Below are positions 5,898 to 9,704 of a stretch of 9,704 bases of DNA, in pieces. The stretch is from positions 1 to 9,704 of the forward strand of contig JALVMZ010000569.1 of the NCBI GenBank assembly GCA_027032655.1, given 5' to 3'. Below the pieces are notes generated by a model, which worked only from the letters and a program-made list of their open reading frames with translations, searched no databases and had not been told where the DNA came from. This stretch comes from Desulfobacteraceae bacterium. Its GTDB lineage: Bacteria > Desulfobacterota > DSM-4660 > Desulfatiglandales > JALVMZ01. Made by a program: the position numbers and the translations under genes. Position 1 is the first letter of the stretch. Every line of letters begins with the position of its first letter.

Positions 5898-7661
5898 TCA
5901 TAAAAATAAAGAGATTACCACAAGAAAAATTACCGCCATAACAGCACTAATACCAATGGGAAGGGCGCCCCTTCTGATTCCATTATTCAGGAATTCCTTC
6001 CTCTGATTCACCTTCTCTCCAGGAAGACCTTTGGCTTTCCACACAGCCATCATCAGGGTTGTTGTGGTTTTCTCAGGCGCTGAGATAGTAATATCCCTTA
6101 TATAACCCACAAGCCTTTTTGCAAACACCTCCTCGCACAAATCATTGAGTGTGTTGAGTCCTTTATCCATTAATCTATAAAAGATGACTCCTCCTTTTCT
6201 ATAAAACCAATCAGTGTCAATGGATATGGTTTCAGTTCGTTTGAGAAGTGGCAGGAAAAGGAAAAATACGAGTGCTGAAAACATGAGCAGTTGAAGCTGT
6301 GTTATCACATGCCATAGATGGTATGCGTTATAGTGCACTTCATAAGGGAGCACATTATAAAGGGGTTTGGGATAGACTCCCAGGAAAATACAGATAAATG
6401 ACATGATGCCCATGGCAATCAACATGGATTTATTGGTTTCACCCGGTCTCAGGCCACTGTCCTTTGCAAAGAAGACAAAGTAAGGGAATTTTATACCAGC
6501 ATGCAAAAAGACACCTGCAGATGCAACCTGAAGCACAAGCCATGCCCAGACCATGTGCTCATGAACAGCACCTTCTATTATCATTGATTTGCTTGTAAAT
6601 CCACTTGTTGCAGGAAATGCAGATATGGAAAGTGCACCTATTCCGCCGAAAAGAAGGGTCAGTGGCATGGTCTTATAAAGACCCCCAAGATCAGTGCATT
6701 TACTCCTGCCTGTCATATAGAGCACTGCCCCCGCTGACATCCAGAGGAGCGCCTTATATATTATGTGGCAGAATGCATGGGACACGGTTCCATTAATAGC
6801 AAGTTGTGTTCCTATCCCAACGCCGCACACCATAAACCCCACCTGATTGATTATGCTGTATGCAAGAATCCTCCGCATGTCATTTTCAAGCAGGGCATAG
6901 ATGATACCATATATGGTCATTATACAGCCCACAATAATAAGGATATTCCAGCCCGGGAATCCCCTGACCAGTGTATAAACTGCTGTCTTTGTTGTATATG
7001 CACTGAGTATTATACCTCCTGTTACGGTGGACTCAGGATAGGCATCGGGCAGCCATGCAGATATGGGGGGAGCGGCTGCATTTACAAGAAAACCCAGAAG
7101 TATAAGCCATGTGGCTGTATTTGCTTCTGAGAAGTAATTAAACTCCATGGAACCTGTCTGCTGGATATACATAACTATTCCTGCAAGGAGGCATAGTCCC
7201 CCAAATATGTGAACCATAATGTAACGCATACCTGCTGATTTTGATTTTTCGGTCCTCCTTGCCAGAATAAGGAATGTGGAAAATACCGCCATCCCTTCCC
7301 AGAAAAAATAGAGGGTCAAAAGGTCTCCTGCAAATACAACCCCAAGGGATGAACCAATGTAAAGGAGTGCTGATATGTGCTGAAAGTCGTCGTCCAGCCA
7401 GTAGGAATATATGAAGGCCACAAAGGCATTAAGGCTAAATATGTATCCAAAGACCTTGCTGAGTTTATCAACCCTTAAGAGGGTTAGGTGAGAGCCAAAG
7501 AATTTCACCTGAAGATAGGTGCCGGGTTCGAGTTTCCAAATGATATAAAAGGTTATTGCCGGAAGTAGTATTATGAATATGTTCTTCTTTTTGCCATGGA
7601 TAAATGGCAGTATGAAGCTTCCCAGAATCAGAATTCCAGCAGGGAGAATCCTATCTGTCAT
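5898..7661 (-). CDS. NuoL/MrpD-like proton-translocating antiporter subunit
   Basis: A 587-residue inner-membrane protein of the Proton_antipo_M family (MrpA/MrpD, NuoL/M/N). It takes part in cation/proton exchange coupled to an Mrp-type antiporter or a related complex. Some 14 or more hydrophobic helices are visible. The conserved charged residues of the channel are present: E122 (YFFWEGM), K225 (AYTTKTAVYT), H295/H299 and K303 (HAFCHIIYKALLW), and a late-helix K391 (HAGIKFPYF). NAAAPPISAWLPDAYPEST (about 194-212) is typical of the family. After about residue 470 comes a long extension: a polar stretch with DTDWFYRKGG, an amphipathic-looking region, then a last hydrophobic helix (about 568-586). 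Start: ATG with a strong SD (GGAGG, + strand 7668-7672), overlapping the previous gene by 11 bases. Family certain; ion specificity unknown. Confidence 0.92.
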   Translation of the reverse strand: MTDRILPAGILILGSFILPFIHGKKKNIFIILLPAITFYIIWKLEPGTYLQVKFFGSHLTLLRVDKLSKVFGYIFSLNAFVAFIYSYWLDDDFQHISALLYIGSSLGVVFAGDLLTLYFFWEGMAVFSTFLILARRTEKSKSAGMRYIMVHIFGGLCLLAGIVMYIQQTGSMEFNYFSEANTATWLILLGFLVNAAAPPISAWLPDAYPESTVTGGIILSAYTTKTAVYTLVRGFPGWNILIIVGCIMTIYGIIYALLENDMRRILAYSIINQVGFMVCGVGIGTQLAINGTVSHAFCHIIYKALLWMSAGAVLYMTGRSKCTDLGGLYKTMPLTLLFGGIGALSISAFPATSGFTSKSMIIEGAVHEHMVWAWLVLQVASAGVFLHAGIKFPYFVFFAKDSGLRPGETNKSMLIAMGIMSFICIFLGVYPKPLYNVLPYEVHYNAYHLWHVITQLQLLMFSALVFFLFLPLLKRTETISIDTDWFYRKGGVIFYRLMDKGLNTLNDLCEEVFAKRLVGYIRDITISAPEKTTTTLMMAVWKAKGLPGEKVNQRKEFLNNGIRRGALPIGISAVMAVIFLVVISLFL

Positions 7662-7908
7662 AGTAATCCTCCCTTACTTTCAGAAATAATCCAAGAAGTT
7701 TTGAAATTAGTATCAGCACTGCACAGGATATGAAGCCCAGTATTCCATAAAAGCCGAAAAATCCATCAAATCCAAATGCCACTTCCCTTGGTATGAATAG
7801 GTCCAAAAGGACCAGAAATCCGCATGAGGCATATAATAATATCCAGAGGAGTTTAATATTTTTTGGATTTTCCAGAAATTTAAGATACTCTTTTTTCTTT
7901 TCCATCAT
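7651..7908 (-). CDS. Small two-helix membrane protein of the antiporter operon
   Basis: An 85-residue protein with a charged N-terminus (MMEKKKEYLKFLENPKN), a first hydrophobic helix (about 19-38), a short IPREVAFGFDGFFGFYG linker, a second helix (about 53-76) and a charged tail ending VREDYYDR. It is not recognisably MrpB, C, E, F or G. As I recall, small proteins of this pattern (linker with FYG, tail with EDYYD) accompany MrpD-like genes in several proteobacterial clusters, usually without a name. It lies between two antiporter subunit genes, 12 bases after one and overlapping the next by 11 bases, so it is very likely a subunit or assembly partner. AGGAG and GGGG (7911-7920) precede tandem ATGs at 7908 and 7905; either could be the start. 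Confidence 0.82.
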   Translation of the reverse strand: MMEKKKEYLKFLENPKNIKLLWILLYASCGFLVLLDLFIPREVAFGFDGFFGFYGILGFISCAVLILISKLLGLFLKVREDYYDR

Positions 7909-7920
7909 ATCCCCTCTCCT

Positions 7921-9393
7921 TTACCCCATTCCAAGGGAGAGCATTGAGAGATTGAGAAAGATATCAGGATAAAAAAACAGCAATATTGAAAGCACTGCAC
8001 AGATAATTGTTGGCACCAGGCACCACAGTGGTGCCTCATTTATTCCTGATTCAAACAGGGATTCTTCATCAGGACAGAAAAAGGCATTATACACAATGGG
8101 CAGAAAGTATGCAGCATTCAGAAGCGAACTTACAAGAAGAACTATCAGCATGGATATCTGATGTGCCTCCAGGGTGCCCAGCACCATATACCACTTGCTG
8201 AAAAATCCACCTGTGGGAGGAAGACCTATAACGCTGAGTGCGCCAACAAAAAATGCACCCATGGTAAATGGCATTCTTCTCCCAATGCCTTTCATCTTGC
8301 TTATGTGTTTTATGCCTGTTGCGACTGCAATACCACCTGCACAAAAGAAGAGTGTTATCTTTCCAAATGCATGCATTGCAATATGACACATGGATCCAAT
8401 AATACCTTTTTCAGAGAGAAGTGAAACTCCAAGCACTATATATGATAACTGGCTTATGGTGGAAAATGCCAGCCGTCTTTTCAGTTCATCCTGACTCAGT
8501 GCTATAAGAGAACCCACTATTATGGTGATTGCTGCTATGTAGCTTATCATTTCATTTAGATGAGTCCTGAGTAATAGTTGTGGGCCAAATATAAAGAGTA
8601 TAACCCTCAGGATACTGAATGCCCCAACTTTTACCACTGCCACTGCATGAAGCAGAGCGCTGACAGGTGTGGGTGCTACCATTGCAGCAGGAAGCCATGC
8701 ATGAAAAGGCATAACTGCGGCCTTTGCAAATCCAAAAACAAACATCAGGATCAGGATTGCAAGAATTGTTTTTGAATGGACTGCATTACCGATTATGCCA
8801 CCCTGTGTGAAATCCAGTGTTCCTGTAAGGTTATAGCATATCAGCATAGCAGGCAGAACAAATCCGATGGATGTCCCCACGATATAGGTGAGGTATCTTC
8901 TGCCAGAGCGTCTGGCCTCCTCATCCTGATGATGTGTTACAAGGGGATATGTGGCAAAGGAGAGCATCTCATAGAATAGATACAGGGTAAGGAGGTTTGC
9001 AGAAAAAGCAACCCCAATGGTTGCAGATAGTGCCAATGCAAAAAAGCAGAAATACCTGGTCTGTCCGTGTTCATTCAGCCCTCTCATATAGCCTATGGAA
9101 TAGGCAGAGGTTATGATCCAGAGACTTGATGAGACAAGGCCAAATATCATACCAAGGGCATCCACCCTGAATCCAATGGAGACCCCTGGAAATATGTCAA
9201 TAAGTTTGCATACGATTACATGGCCATCAAGAATCAAAGGAAGCATGGAAAGGACTATCATAAACTTTACCCCTGCTGCCACAAATGTCCATGCCTCCCG
9301 AATATTTTCATTTCGGCTGGATACAAGAATCGGTGTTACAAGCAGGGATGAGAGCACTGCAAGCAGAGGTCTTATTGAAGTTATCTGTTCCAT
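7921..9393 (-). CDS. MrpD/NuoM-like antiporter subunit
   Basis: A 490-residue inner-membrane protein of about 14 helices; its length is typical for MrpD, NuoM and NuoN. Conserved channel residues are E142 (LFYEMLSFATYPLV), K224 and H231 (FAKAAVMPFHAWLP), K255 (VAVVKVGAF) and K345 (HAFGKITLFF). The family signature APTPVSALLHAVAVVKVG (about 240-257) and GLPPTGGFFSKWY (about 390-402) are intact. Expected role: proton or cation translocation within an Mrp-type Na+(K+)/H+ antiporter or a related complex. The start codon overlaps the stop of the upstream gene by one base (TGATG) and there is no clear SD, so translation is probably coupled. The full set of charged residues suggests an active subunit. 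Ion specificity is not readable from sequence. Confidence 0.93.
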   Translation of the reverse strand: MEQITSIRPLLAVLSSLLVTPILVSSRNENIREAWTFVAAGVKFMIVLSMLPLILDGHVIVCKLIDIFPGVSIGFRVDALGMIFGLVSSSLWIITSAYSIGYMRGLNEHGQTRYFCFFALALSATIGVAFSANLLTLYLFYEMLSFATYPLVTHHQDEEARRSGRRYLTYIVGTSIGFVLPAMLICYNLTGTLDFTQGGIIGNAVHSKTILAILILMFVFGFAKAAVMPFHAWLPAAMVAPTPVSALLHAVAVVKVGAFSILRVILFIFGPQLLLRTHLNEMISYIAAITIIVGSLIALSQDELKRRLAFSTISQLSYIVLGVSLLSEKGIIGSMCHIAMHAFGKITLFFCAGGIAVATGIKHISKMKGIGRRMPFTMGAFFVGALSVIGLPPTGGFFSKWYMVLGTLEAHQISMLIVLLVSSLLNAAYFLPIVYNAFFCPDEESLFESGINEAPLWCLVPTIICAVLSILLFFYPDIFLNLSMLSLGMG

Positions 9394-9704
9394 CAGTGAA
9401 ATTCCACAGGGATTGAAGGATTAATAATAAACTCTATTATCTTCCCACTCATAATACCCACAAGTATTATGATAGTTGCTGTTATTATGAAAGGGACCAG
9501 AGAGCTTATAGGCGCCTCTTCAATTGATTCCTGATGCTCATGGTTATGAGCTGGTTCAGGCTCAAAATAGGCCCTCTCTATAATCCTGAAAAATAGAATC
9601 ACATTTATTAGACTGCTTAAGATTAATGCAACGGAGAATTCAAAATGTCCTCCTTTTATTGAACCAAGCAGGAGATACCATTTGCTAAAAAAGCCACACA
9701 TGGG
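9393..9704 (-). CDS. MrpD-like antiporter subunit, C-terminal part (runs off the window)
   Basis: Only the last hundred or so codons are present; the gene's start lies beyond the right edge. The fragment opens with PMCGFFSKWYLLLGS, equivalent to LPPTGGFFSKWY in the neighbouring subunit, with Cys replacing a Gly. Two hydrophobic helices follow (about 23-41 and 68-85 of the fragment, counted from its first Met). Between them is a polar loop with a His cluster (EPAHNHEHQE). The ending resembles MrpD-type proteins. The stop codon overlaps the next gene's ATG by one base. It shows that at least three antiporter subunits of this family stand in one operon, and that the cluster continues outside the window. 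Confidence 0.88.
   Translation of the reverse strand, partial: PMCGFFSKWYLLLGSIKGGHFEFSVALILSSLINVILFFRIIERAYFEPEPAHNHEHQESIEEAPISSLVPFIITATIIILVGIMSGKIIEFIINPSIPVEFH

Noticed and set aside
6605..7130. Plus-strand reading frames over the NuoL/MrpD-like gene.
   Set aside because: They are antisense to a conserved membrane protein, Cys/His-rich by composition, and lack ribosome-binding sites.
8007..9424. Several reading frames on both strands over the MrpD-like gene and its overlap with the upstream gene.
   Set aside because: They are out-of-frame shadows of the conserved coding frame with no family resemblance.

Overview
The window looks like chromosomal DNA from a Gram-negative, probably anaerobic bacterium. 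Signal-peptide proteins, an outer-membrane porin, Mrp-type antiporter subunits and a 'GWSAL'-type cyclic-nucleotide-binding (CNB) protein together suggest Desulfobacterota, Nitrospirota or a relative. The lineage is an inference from gene style, not a proven placement. Base composition is even and moderately AT-leaning. I see no mobile element, CRISPR array, tRNA or rRNA. Coding density is high, and the longest gene-free stretch is about 155 bases.

Left part, + strand (about 1-4720). tgt (queuosine tRNA modification) comes first and is followed by a four-gene metal-transport cluster. That cluster encodes a CbiM/NikM S component, a NikL-like anchored periplasmic protein, a NikK-like DUF4198 periplasmic protein and an outer-membrane beta-barrel protein. 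Together they could form a nickel/cobalt uptake route across the whole envelope: porin, then periplasmic binding proteins, then membrane S component. The usual energising subunits CbiQ and CbiO are not in the window. A near-consensus sigma70 promoter overlaps the tgt stop codon. A terminator-like hairpin lies just upstream of the cbiM ribosome-binding site, and a related, longer hairpin lies just upstream of the nikK-like gene.

Middle. A perfect 14-bp hairpin separates the convergent + and - strand blocks and is probably a bidirectional terminator.

Right part, - strand (about 9704-4803). This is a run of NADH-dehydrogenase/Mrp-type antiporter subunits, read from right to left. It holds the C-terminal end of one MrpD-like protein, a complete MrpD-like protein, a small two-helix membrane protein, and a NuoL/MrpD-like protein with a long C-terminal extension. 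Genes are coupled by overlaps or very short gaps. A stand-alone CNB-domain protein follows after 33 bases and is probably in the same transcript. A single-domain response regulator comes last and appears to have its own promoter. The antiporter block likely exchanges Na+ (or K+) for H+, alone or as part of a larger complex encoded beyond the right edge.

The observations most worth checking are: the orphan NikMLK-plus-porin operon with a possible attenuator leader; the predicted His-first mature N-termini of its periplasmic proteins; the paired hairpins whose imperfections are all G.U-compatible on one strand; and the atypical substrate loop of the TGT.
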